From Nocardioidaceae bacterium (GTDB taxonomy: Bacteria; Actinomycetota; Actinomycetes; Propionibacteriales; Nocardioidaceae), in assembly GCA_013698435.1 (NCBI GenBank), contig JACCVA010000145.1, positions 1-7,200 of the forward strand: a stretch of 7,200 bases of DNA, given 5' to 3'. Below are positions 1 through 5,238 of this stretch, piece after piece. The first letter of the stretch is position 1. Every line of letters begins with the position of its first letter. Below the pieces are notes generated by a model, which saw only the letters and a program-made list of their open reading frames with translations, had not been told where the DNA came from and did not search any database. The position numbers and the translations under genes were made by a program.

Positions 1-151
1 GGTTGCCGATGCTGCGGTGGTGACGCTGCCGCAGGTCGCCGAGGACGCCCGCGACGGAGCCCTCGTCGTGCTCGCCGTGACGCCGGGCGATGCCGCCTCG
101 CTGGCGCAGGGCAGCGCGGCCGGACCCCTGTCCATCAGCCTTCGAGGCTGA
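1..151 (+). CDS. 3' end of a probable SAF-domain (CpaB/RcpC-like) protein
   Basis: An open frame runs from the window edge (first full codon at 2) to TGA at 149-151 and gives 49 residues ending LSISLRG. Third codon positions are almost all G or C, so the frame is coding. The fragment alternates beta-strand-like stretches (AVVTLPQVAED, GALVVLAVTP) and an Ala-rich segment, and closes with a short strand. This resembles the C-terminus of actinobacterial SAF/CpaB-like proteins, which are often membrane anchored and which I recall as common neighbours of mscL in this group. The N-terminus, any membrane segment and the SAF core lie outside the window, so the assignment rests on a weak tail match and on context. 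That it is a real gene end is much surer than its name. Confidence 0.5.
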   Translation, partial: VADAAVVTLPQVAEDARDGALVVLAVTPGDAASLAQGSAAGPLSISLRG

Positions 152-263
152 GCCTGCGTGGTTGGGCCAGCGTGGGTGGGCCTGCCTGGGTGGGGCCTGC
201 CTGGGTGTGGCCTGCCTGGTGGGGCCTGCCGGGGTGGAGCCTGCGTGAGTGAGCCTGCGTGAC
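152..263. repeat. G-rich minisatellite, about 8 units of 14-15 bp
   Basis: Starting on the base after the upstream stop codon, the sequence is made of units beginning GCC at 152, 166, 180, 195, 210, 224, 239 and 253, with consensus near GCCTGCCTGGGTGGG. Unit length switches between 14 and 15 bp, so no frame is kept and the array is not coding. Units at 180 and 195 are nearly identical, while the outer units (GCCTGCGTG...) form a second subtype at both ends, as expected if the array grew by slippage in its middle. The strand is strongly biased to G and T. Confidence 0.9.
174..195 (+). other. Potential G-quadruplex inside the minisatellite
   Basis: Four G-tracts, GGG (174-176), GGG (178-180), GGG (188-190) and GGGG (192-195), are separated by loops of 1, 7 and 1 nt. 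This meets the usual G3+ N1-7 rule. It lies about 22 nt downstream of a stop codon and would be present on the RNA of the plus-strand gene. Folding is an inference. Confidence 0.6.
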
Positions 264-266
264 TGC

Positions 267-341
267 CCCCACCGCGGATTGCGGGATACGCATTTCGGCA
301 CGCCGGTCCCATGGTGCAGTTTCCCGCATCTGCGGGTGGGG
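267..341. repeat. Long imperfect inverted repeat upstream of mscL
   Basis: The arm at 267-286 (CCCCACCGCGGATTGCGGGA) pairs with the arm at 322-341 (TCCCGCATCTGCGGGTGGGG) with only a few mismatches and one bulge, around a 35-nt interior. The second arm also folds on itself: CCCGCA-TC-TGCGGG at 323-336. It lies between the minisatellite and mscL. It could be a terminator for the upstream gene (no U-tract is visible) or a structured leader of mscL. Confidence 0.6.
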
Positions 342-376
342 TCGGCGACGTTGGTAGCCTCTCGCTCGCCCACCCC

Positions 377-391
377 ACGCGCACTGCGCGT
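377..391. repeat. Short perfect hairpin just upstream of mscL
   Basis: ACGCGC (377-382) and GCGCGT (386-391) are perfect inverted repeats around ACT, ending 22 bp before the mscL start. An 8-bp palindrome CGGATCCG follows at 403-410. Either could affect initiation or be an operator; the short length makes chance likely in such GC-rich DNA. Confidence 0.35.
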
Positions 392-413
392 CCCGAGACG
401 AACGGATCCGACC

Positions 414-788
414 ATGAAGGGTTTCAAGGACTTCGTGCTGCGCGGCAACCTCATCGAGCTGGCGGTCGCCTTCATCATGGCCGCCGCCTTCACGACCGTC
501 GTGACGGCCACCGTCGCGATGATCATGGATGTCTTGGGCAAGCTGGGCGGCACTCCCGACTTCTCCAGCTACCAACCGGGAGGCGTGCACGTCGGCGACT
601 TCCTCACGGCCCTCGTCGCCTTTCTGATCTTGTCGGCGGTGGTGTACTTCGGGATCGTTGCGCCCTACACCCGGGCGCGCGAGCGGATGAACCGCGACAG
701 GACAACAGAAGCCGCTCCCGTCACCGAGGACGTCGCGCTGCTGACCGAGATCCGCGACCTGCTCGCGGCCCGTCGAGCTCCCGAGTGA
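414..788 (+). CDS. mscL: Large-conductance mechanosensitive channel MscL
   Basis: This 124-residue protein is an inner-membrane homopentameric channel that opens under high membrane tension and releases solutes on hypo-osmotic shock. The order of parts is typical: amphipathic N-terminal helix MKGFKDFVLRGN, first membrane helix about 13-37 with the family signature RGN..ELAV, a short periplasmic loop (about 38-61, GGTPDFSSYQPGGVHVGD), second helix about 62-83, and the conserved cytoplasmic helix with LLTEIRDLL near 109-117. The frame is open upstream to a start at 249, but the ATG at 414 is chosen because the family N-terminus begins there and the upstream translation is repeat and inverted-repeat DNA. 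The ribosome site is weak (a GA-rich stretch near 395-406). Relative to E. coli, Gly22, Gly26 and Gly30 align with Ala19, Ala23 and Thr27; the first change is shared with the M. tuberculosis channel. The gene ends 40 bp from the stop of the convergent small gene. Confidence 0.96.
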   Translation: MKGFKDFVLRGNLIELAVAFIMAAAFTTVVTATVAMIMDVLGKLGGTPDFSSYQPGGVHVGDFLTALVAFLILSAVVYFGIVAPYTRARERMNRDRTTEAAPVTEDVALLTEIRDLLAARRAPE

Positions 789-828
789 GGCCGGCCGAAG
801 CCCTCCTCCCTGACCTTCACGGCGGTTC

Positions 829-1080
829 TCAGGTGTGGTGGGGCGGCACGTCGCCGAGGTAGTCGGCGTCGGCGAGTGAGTCGCGGCGATGACCGCGCTC
901 GTCGCGCGTCACGTCGGGTAGCACGTCACCGAAGACCTCGTCGAGAGACCGCGGCCGGGGCGGGGCCGCCTTGGCTGGCGCTCCCGGCTCCGGACGATGG
1001 GTCTCCTCGTTGGCGATGTCGTCAGGCGGTGTCTCTGCAGGCTCCGGCGACGTGGCCTGGGGCGGTGGACCGGGGCTCAT
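829..1080 (-). CDS. Small Pro-rich protein with conserved VFGDVLP...PPHH C-terminus
   Basis: This 83-residue protein has a disordered Pro/Ala/Glu-rich N-terminal half (about 1-43) and a C-terminal half PRSLDEVFGDVLPDVTRDER...DYLGDVPPHHT. The layout, with a LxEVFGDVLPxxTxDER core and a terminal PPHH, matches a small uncharacterised family I recall from actinobacteria. No function is known to me and no enzyme motif, membrane segment or Cys is visible. The ATG at 1080-1078 overlaps the TGA of the upstream dehydrogenase-like gene as ATGA, which implies translational coupling. An in-frame ATG at 1104 would add eight residues but overlaps more and has no ribosome site, so I prefer 1080. It is probably expressed with, and may act beside, the upstream SDR-like protein. 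Confidence 0.78.
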   Translation of the reverse strand: MSPGPPPQATSPEPAETPPDDIANEETHRPEPGAPAKAAPPRPRSLDEVFGDVLPDVTRDERGHRRDSLADADYLGDVPPHHT

Positions 1081-1979
1081 GCGGTCGACGGGTGCGGCAG
1101 CCATGAGGGGTCGAACATGTCATGCACGGGTTTCCATCCCGTCACCTCGTGCAGCTTGGCCGAGCAGACTCGTTGCGAACGCGCGAGCGGAGTCAACCGT
1201 TCGCCCCCCACCCGCACCAACAGCTTGGGCGTCGGCGCCAGCGATTCCCGGCCAACGGCATCGGCGAACACCTGGTTCACCGTTTCACGACGGACCGGCT
1301 CCGCACCGACGTTGTAGACGCCGCTGGGTGCGGCCAACGCGGCGGCTACCGCGGTGCCGGCGTCGTCAGGGTGGACGAGATGCGTCCAGCCCTGGGGGTC
1401 CCCGACTATGACCGCGCGACCGAGCTCGGCCTGGCGCAGCCGCCAGCGGGTCATCGGGTCGTCACCGACGAACGAGCCGAAGCGCAAGATGACGGCCTGG
1501 CGGGAGACGTTCCCGAACCGCGACGCGTTGGCTTCCGCGACCGCAGCCGGGTCGGTGGCACGCGTCACCGAGATCGGGCTCTCCTCGGTGATCCACTCGT
1601 CCTCGCCGTCGGCGTACACGAAGGAGACGCTCTCCTGCACCAGCTGGCGTACGCCGGCGTCCCGGGCTGCTTGCGCGACGACCTTGGAGCCCTGGATGCG
1701 CAGCCGGTCGTTGACCTTCCACGCTCCCGGTCGCAGCGCCGCCAGTCCCACCGGGATGTGCGTGGCGAGGTTGCACACCGCGTCGAACCCGTCGAGCGCG
1801 GCGGTCATCGCGTCGAGGTCGAGGAGCTGCGTGCGCACGGGGACGACGCCTGCTGCCTCGAGTGCGGCGGCCTTCGCCTCGTCGCGGGCCAGGCCCGCGA
1901 CAGCGTGTCCGTCCGCAACGAGGCACGCCGCCGCCGCGCTGCCGAGCACGCCCGTCGCGCCGGTCACGAACACCTTCAC
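1077..1979 (-). CDS. NAD(P)-binding SDR / NAD-dependent epimerase family protein (atypical)
   Basis: This 300-residue protein starts with a Rossmann fold: VKVFVTGATGVLG with the dinucleotide motif G7xxG10xxG13, then NLATHIP (70-76), the strand VQESVSFVYADG (115-125), LRFGSFVGDD (165-174), HPDDAG (203-208) and GVYNVG (220-225). This is the order of the extended SDR / NAD-dependent epimerase family. The usual catalytic YxxxK is not seen; the expected region reads EANASRFGNVSRQAVILRFG (149-168) with Phe near the Tyr position. Thus it may bind the nucleotide without a classical SDR reaction; the substrate is unknown. The frame is open back to 2096, but the Rossmann fold begins right at the GTG of 1979-1977, which has GAGAGG seven bases before it. 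The stop overlaps the next gene as ATGA. It diverges from pgm across 145 bp of repeats. Confidence 0.88.
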   Translation of the reverse strand: MKVFVTGATGVLGSAAAACLVADGHAVAGLARDEAKAAALEAAGVVPVRTQLLDLDAMTAALDGFDAVCNLATHIPVGLAALRPGAWKVNDRLRIQGSKVVAQAARDAGVRQLVQESVSFVYADGEDEWITEESPISVTRATDPAAVAEANASRFGNVSRQAVILRFGSFVGDDPMTRWRLRQAELGRAVIVGDPQGWTHLVHPDDAGTAVAAALAAPSGVYNVGAEPVRRETVNQVFADAVGRESLAPTPKLLVRVGGERLTPLARSQRVCSAKLHEVTGWKPVHDMFDPSWLPHPSTA

Positions 1980-1986
1980 CGGACTG

Positions 1987-1992
1987 CCTCTC
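1987..1992 (-). promoter_or_regulatory. Ribosome binding site of the SDR-like gene
   Basis: On the minus strand GAGAGG is followed by 7 nt and then GTG at 1979. This decides the start against upstream in-frame starts. The short hairpin TCGTT-ATCTC-AACGA (2008-1994 on the minus strand) ends two bases before it. Confidence 0.75.
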
Positions 1993-2000
1993 GTCGTTGA

Positions 2001-2017
2001 GATAACGAGACGATAAC
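2001..2017. promoter_or_regulatory. Direct repeat GATAAC x2 spaced one helical turn
   Basis: GATAAC occurs at 2001-2006 and 2012-2017, start to start 11 bp, in GATAACGAGACGATAAC. It lies 22-38 bp upstream of the SDR-like start in a locally A-rich stretch. On the minus strand TATCGT (2015-2010) fits the loose actinobacterial -10 pattern TAnnnT, so the repeat may overlap a promoter and serve as a regulator site. No matching -35 was seen. Confidence 0.4.
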
Positions 2018-2019
2018 AG

Positions 2020-2044
2020 AGGCGTATCACCCACTGAGACGCCT
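2020..2044. repeat. Inverted repeat AGGCGT / ACGCCT in the divergent region
   Basis: AGGCGT at 2020-2025 and ACGCCT at 2039-2044 are perfect complements around 13 bp, between the GATAAC repeats and the 19-bp tandem repeats. It is a possible operator or hairpin; six base pairs alone is weak support. Confidence 0.35.
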
Positions 2045-2056
2045 TCGCCAAAACCG

Positions 2057-2094
2057 GTGCCGGACCGCGGTCGACGTGCCGGACCGCGGTCGAC
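2057..2094. repeat. Perfect tandem duplication of a 19-bp unit with palindromic core
   Basis: GTGCCGGACCGCGGTCGAC occurs twice with no gap (2057-2075 and 2076-2094). Each unit holds the 10-bp perfect palindrome GACCGCGGTC (2063-2072 and 2082-2091), centres 19 bp apart. The array lies 30-68 bp upstream of pgm and 78-115 bp upstream of the SDR-like gene, so it could bind a dimeric regulator at two sites and govern one or both genes. No regulator family can be named from the sequence. Confidence 0.8.
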
Positions 2095-2124
2095 ACCGTT
2101 CAGCCGCTCGACCAGGATGGATCC

Positions 2125-3753
2125 ATGGCACACGACCGAGCCGGGCAGCCGGCACAAGCGTCCGACCTGATCGACGTCGACGCCGTGATCTCCGCCTACT
2201 ACGAACGGGACCCCGACCCGAGCGACCCCGGGCAGCAGGTCGTCTTCGGTACGTCGGGACACCGCGGCTCGAGCCTCGACAACGCCTTCAACGACGCGCA
2301 CATCGCCGCCACCACTCAGGCGATCTGCGAGTACCGCAAGGAACAGGGCTACGGCGGGCCGCTGTTCCTCGGGCGCGACCCCCATGCCCTGTCAGGGCCG
2401 GCCTGGGACACCGCCGTCGAGGTCCTGGTCGCCAACGGCGTCGACGTGCACGTCGACAGCGCCGACGGGTTCACGCCGACCCCGGCCGTCTCGCACGCGA
2501 TCCTGCGGGCGAACCGTCGAGGTGGGCCCGCCGCCGACGGCATCGTCGTAACGCCGTCGCACAACCCGCCGCGTGACGGCGGGTTCAAGTACAACCCTCC
2601 GCACGGAGGCCCGGCCGACAGCGACGCGACCACGCTGATCGCGGCACGCGCCAACGAGCTGCTCGAGCAGGGGCTCGCGGGGGTGGAGCGGGTCAGCCTC
2701 GACCACGCGCGCGGTGTGTTGTCGGCGTACGACTTCATGACCACGTACGTCGACGACCTCGGTGCCGTCCTGGACCTCGCTGCGATCAAGGACGCGGGGG
2801 TGCGCATCGGGGCCGACCCGCTGGGCGGTGCGAGCGTGGCCTATTGGGGCGCGATCGCCGAGCGCTACGGGCTGGACCTCACCGTGGTCAACCCCAAGGT
2901 GGACCCGACCTGGCGCTTCATGACGCTCGACACCGACGGCAAGATCCGGATGGACTGCTCGTCGCCGAACGCGATGGCCTCCTTGATCGCGGCCAGGGAC
3001 CGGTTCGACATCTCCACGGGCAACGACGCCGACGCCGACCGGCACGGCATCGTGACGCCCGACGCGGGGCTGATGAACCCCAACCATTTCCTCGCGGTGG
3101 CGATCGGCTATCTCTTCGGGCGGCGTCAGCGTTGGCCCGCGGAAGCCGTCATCGGCAAGACGCTGGTGAGCTCGTCGATGATCGACCACGTCGCGACCGA
3201 GCTCGGACGCACCCTGCTGGAGGTGCCCGTCGGGTTCAAGTGGTTCGTGCCAGGGCTGCTCGACGGCAGCGTCGGGTTCGGGGGCGAGGAGTCGGCAGGT
3301 GCGTCGTTCCTGCGCCACGACGCGACCACGTGGACGACCGACAAGGACGGCATCATCATGGCCCTGCTCGCCAGCGAGATCCTGGCGGTCACGGGCAGGT
3401 CCCCGAGCCAGCACTACGCCGACCTGGTCGACCGGCACGGTGACCCGGCGTACGCCCGGGTGGACGCCCCGGCTAGCCGGGAGCAGAAGGCGAAGCTGTC
3501 GAAGCTGGCAGCAGCAGACGTCACCGCGGAGTCCGTCGCCGGCGAGCCGATCACTGCCAAGCTGACCGAGGCGCCGGGCAACGACGCGCCGATCGGTGGC
3601 CTCAAGGTCTGCACCGAGTCGGCCTGGTTCGCCGCCCGCCCGTCGGGGACCGAGGACGTCTACAAGATCTATGCGGAGTCGTTTCGAGGCAGCGACCATC
3701 TTGCCCAGGTACAGGAGGAGGCGCGCGAGGTCGTCAACGCCGCCCTCACCTAA
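2125..3753 (+). CDS. pgm: Phosphoglucomutase (alpha-D-glucose 1-phosphate / 6-phosphate)
   Basis: This 542-residue cytoplasmic enzyme interconverts glucose 1-phosphate and glucose 6-phosphate, linking glycolysis to glycogen, trehalose and UDP-glucose for the cell envelope. All four alpha-D-phosphohexomutase domains are present: FGTSGHRG (41-48), the phosphoserine loop VVTPSHNPP with catalytic Ser145, the metal loop GNDADADRHG (Asp301, 303 and 305), the sugar-binding GGEESAG (386-392), and the phosphate-binding RPSGTE (505-510). Length and the FKYNPPHGG segment fit the Pgm type near 545 residues, rather than phosphomannomutase or GlmM near 450. The ATG at 2125 has AGGA at 2114-2117, seven bases upstream. 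It appears monocistronic: it diverges from the SDR-like gene and converges on the protease operon. The tandem palindromic 19-mers at 2057-2094 are the visible candidate control sites. Nothing looks broken. Confidence 0.98.
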   Translation: MAHDRAGQPAQASDLIDVDAVISAYYERDPDPSDPGQQVVFGTSGHRGSSLDNAFNDAHIAATTQAICEYRKEQGYGGPLFLGRDPHALSGPAWDTAVEVLVANGVDVHVDSADGFTPTPAVSHAILRANRRGGPAADGIVVTPSHNPPRDGGFKYNPPHGGPADSDATTLIAARANELLEQGLAGVERVSLDHARGVLSAYDFMTTYVDDLGAVLDLAAIKDAGVRIGADPLGGASVAYWGAIAERYGLDLTVVNPKVDPTWRFMTLDTDGKIRMDCSSPNAMASLIAARDRFDISTGNDADADRHGIVTPDAGLMNPNHFLAVAIGYLFGRRQRWPAEAVIGKTLVSSSMIDHVATELGRTLLEVPVGFKWFVPGLLDGSVGFGGEESAGASFLRHDATTWTTDKDGIIMALLASEILAVTGRSPSQHYADLVDRHGDPAYARVDAPASREQKAKLSKLAAADVTAESVAGEPITAKLTEAPGNDAPIGGLKVCTESAWFAARPSGTEDVYKIYAESFRGSDHLAQVQEEAREVVNAALT

Positions 3754-3774
3754 CGACTCTCGCGTCTGCCGGGA

Positions 3775-3866
3775 GGCGTTTGCCATGTGAACAAGCCAGC
3801 TGCACTGTTCACATGGCAGATCTGCCATGTGAACAAGCCATCTGCATTGTTGACATAGCAAACGCC
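3775..3866. repeat. 92-bp palindromic element, four alternating copies of TGCCATGTGAACA
   Basis: The 13-mer TGCCATGTGAACA occurs at 3781-3793 (plus), 3806-3818 (minus, exact), 3823-3835 (plus, exact) and 3848-3860 (minus, two changes). Spacers between copies 1-2 and 3-4 are related (AGCCAGCTGCAC and AGCCATCTGCAT). Copies 2 and 3 plus the central GATC form a perfect 30-bp palindrome (3806-3835). The outer ends extend the symmetry with GGCGTTTGC (3775-3783) and GCAAACGCC (3858-3866). The element fills most of the gap between pgm and the convergent protease genes and is clearly richer in A/T than its surroundings. It may be an extragenic palindromic repeat, a bidirectional terminator, or both. 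Confidence 0.92.
3781..3860. terminator. Candidate bidirectional terminator: two tandem 13-bp-stem hairpins
   Basis: Hairpin one pairs 3781-3793 with 3806-3818 (13 of 13) around 12 nt; hairpin two pairs 3823-3835 with 3848-3860 (11 of 13) around 12 nt. It starts 27 bp after the pgm stop and ends 22 bp from the convergent protease stop, the right place to end both transcripts. No U-tract follows on either strand, so classical intrinsic termination is uncertain, although many actinobacterial terminators lack one. Confidence 0.45.
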
Positions 3867-3878
3867 CGAGGGAGGAAT

Positions 3879-3899
3879 GGGGTCAGGGGCGGGGTGGGG
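3879..3899 (+). other. Strong potential G-quadruplex at the convergent gene end
   Basis: Four GGGG tracts at 3879-3882, 3886-3889, 3891-3894 and 3896-3899 are separated by TCA, C and T. Four four-base tracts with loops of 3, 1 and 1 nt is a very favourable quadruplex pattern. It spans the stop codon of the minus-strand protease gene (TGA at 3885-3883) and is C-rich in that gene's RNA, but G-rich in any pgm readthrough RNA. It begins 12 bp beyond the palindromic element. Confidence 0.75.
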
Positions 3900-5238
3900 T
3901 GACGACTTCGACGGGGGCGTATGCGCATGCCTCCAGCGGCTCACGCAGTGTGCGGGCGTCCCCTACGACCACCACGACCAGCGCGCCTGGGTCGAGCACG
4001 CTGGCGAACGCGTCGTTGGCGGTCTCGGGCGTGACCTGCCGGATCCGGTTGAGGTTGGCATCGACGTGGTCGAGCGGGAGCCGTTCTGACAGCAAGACCT
4101 CAACCCGCCCCACCACCGCCTCGGCCCGTTCGAAGCCCAGTGCGGCCGAGTCGGTGGCCGCGCGGATCGCGGTCGCCGTCTCATCGGCGTTGATGGTTCC
4201 GTCGGCGGCGGACAGGATCGAGACGATGTCACTGACGGCTTCGGCCGTGGAGTCACTCCGAACGGCCGTAGCGACGGTGACCAACCCACCGTGGCGGTCG
4301 GTGTCGAGGCCAGAGCTGGCGCCATAGGTGACACCCTTCTCCTCCCGCAGCACGGTGTTGAGCCGTGAGGAGAAGCTGCCACCGACGGCGAAGTTGGCCA
4401 CGAACATGGCCGGCCAGCGCGGGTCTCCACGAGTGATACCCCGCCCCGCAAGCCGGATGGTCGCCTGGGGTGCGTCGGGCCAGTCGACCAGCAGCACCCG
4501 CGGACCCGGCGCTACCGTGGCGGCGTCCCCCTCGCGTCGTTCACCACCGGCGTGGTGCCAGCCCTCGAACGCCTCGCTGACCGCGTCGAAGGGGTCGGGG
4601 CCGGCGAAGTCTCCGGCAACCACGACCGTGGCGGAGGTCGGCTGGAAATGCTCGTGCGCGTACTGCGCCATGTCCGCCCGTTCGACCCGCAGAACCGTCT
4701 CGGCCGCACCGCCGACCGGTCGGGCCGCACGCGCCGAACCGAAGAGCGCCGCATTCAGCTGCTCCACGGCCACATGCTGCGGGTACGACGCTGCCTGGTC
4801 GATCTCCTGCAACCGCAGCCGCTTCTGCTGGGCGAACTCTGCCTCGTCGAACGTCGGCGCCCCGACCATGTCGGACATCAGCCGAAGGCCTTCGCTGAGC
4901 CGCACGACCGGCACCGAGAGTCGCACCCCGAAACCGTCGGGGGAGGCGCTGGCCTCGACGTCCGCACCGCACACCGCGACGGCGTCGGCGAACTCCTCCG
5001 CGGTACGCCCACCGGCGCCCTGGGTAAGACAGCGGCCGGTCAGCCCGGCCACACCTTCGCGGTCGGGCGGCTCGGCGCTGAGGGGTACGTCGAACAGAAC
5101 CGACGCAGCGACGACGAACTGGCCCGGGCAGTCGTAGGCCAAGACTGTCAGGCCGCTGTCGATCCGATGCTCACGCCGGCTCGGAAACGACCAGTCGACC
5201 GCCGGTGGTACGGCGGGAGGATTCTCCATCACCGTCAT
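3883..5238 (-). CDS. M16-family peptidase-like subunit without zinc motif (non-catalytic partner)
   Basis: This 451-residue protein has the two-lobed M16B architecture: an N-terminal half (about 24-230) and a C-terminal half (about 247-440) with FAVGGSFSSRLNTVLREEKG. Where catalytic members have HxxEH it reads GLTGR (65-69), so no zinc site is expected. It keeps the substrate-binding Arg/Tyr pair of the C-terminal lobe, Arg298 and Tyr305 in LREEKGVTYG. In known bacterial M16B heterodimers one chain brings zinc and the other this pair, so this protein most likely completes the active site of the upstream chain. The ATG at 5238-5236 overlaps the TGA of the catalytic gene as ATGA; a second Met at residue 4 is less favoured. 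No signal peptide is visible, so cytoplasmic action is inferred. The C-terminus, VTPPRP, is encoded by the C-rich strand of a G-quadruplex motif. Confidence 0.93.
   Translation of the reverse strand: MTVMENPPAVPPAVDWSFPSRREHRIDSGLTVLAYDCPGQFVVAASVLFDVPLSAEPPDREGVAGLTGRCLTQGAGGRTAEEFADAVAVCGADVEASASPDGFGVRLSVPVVRLSEGLRLMSDMVGAPTFDEAEFAQQKRLRLQEIDQAASYPQHVAVEQLNAALFGSARAARPVGGAAETVLRVERADMAQYAHEHFQPTSATVVVAGDFAGPDPFDAVSEAFEGWHHAGGERREGDAATVAPGPRVLLVDWPDAPQATIRLAGRGITRGDPRWPAMFVANFAVGGSFSSRLNTVLREEKGVTYGASSGLDTDRHGGLVTVATAVRSDSTAEAVSDIVSILSAADGTINADETATAIRAATDSAALGFERAEAVVGRVEVLLSERLPLDHVDANLNRIRQVTPETANDAFASVLDPGALVVVVVGDARTLREPLEACAYAPVEVVTPPRP

Noticed and set aside
249..413. In-frame upstream extension of mscL from an ATG/GTG-type start at 249
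   Set aside because: It would add 55 residues made of minisatellite and inverted-repeat DNA before the conserved MscL N-terminus MKGFKDF; no family member has this.
135..590. Minus-strand 151-codon frame with repeated HTQAG-like peptide
   Set aside because: It is the translation of the minisatellite complement and of the antisense of mscL; no recognisable fold and no start context.
1462..2385. Minus-strand 307-codon frame across the SDR-like start and pgm start
   Set aside because: It spans the intergenic repeats and shadows two real genes in other frames; the product is Arg/Gly-rich and unlike any family.
3781..3860. The repeats as a short CRISPR array
   Set aside because: Copies alternate in orientation, are only 13 bp, and spacers are related to each other; no cas gene is present.
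2392..3861. Long minus-strand open frame of 489 codons opposite pgm
   Set aside because: Antisense of a clear pgm; such long shadows are expected in GC-rich coding DNA. Its N-terminus is translation of the palindromic element.
3775..3866. The palindromic element as a dif/Xer or phage attachment site
   Set aside because: The ATGT(G/C)AACA stretches recall Xer half sites, but there are four copies in alternating orientation with 12-nt and 4-nt gaps, not one pair around a 6-8 nt centre, and no integrase is nearby.
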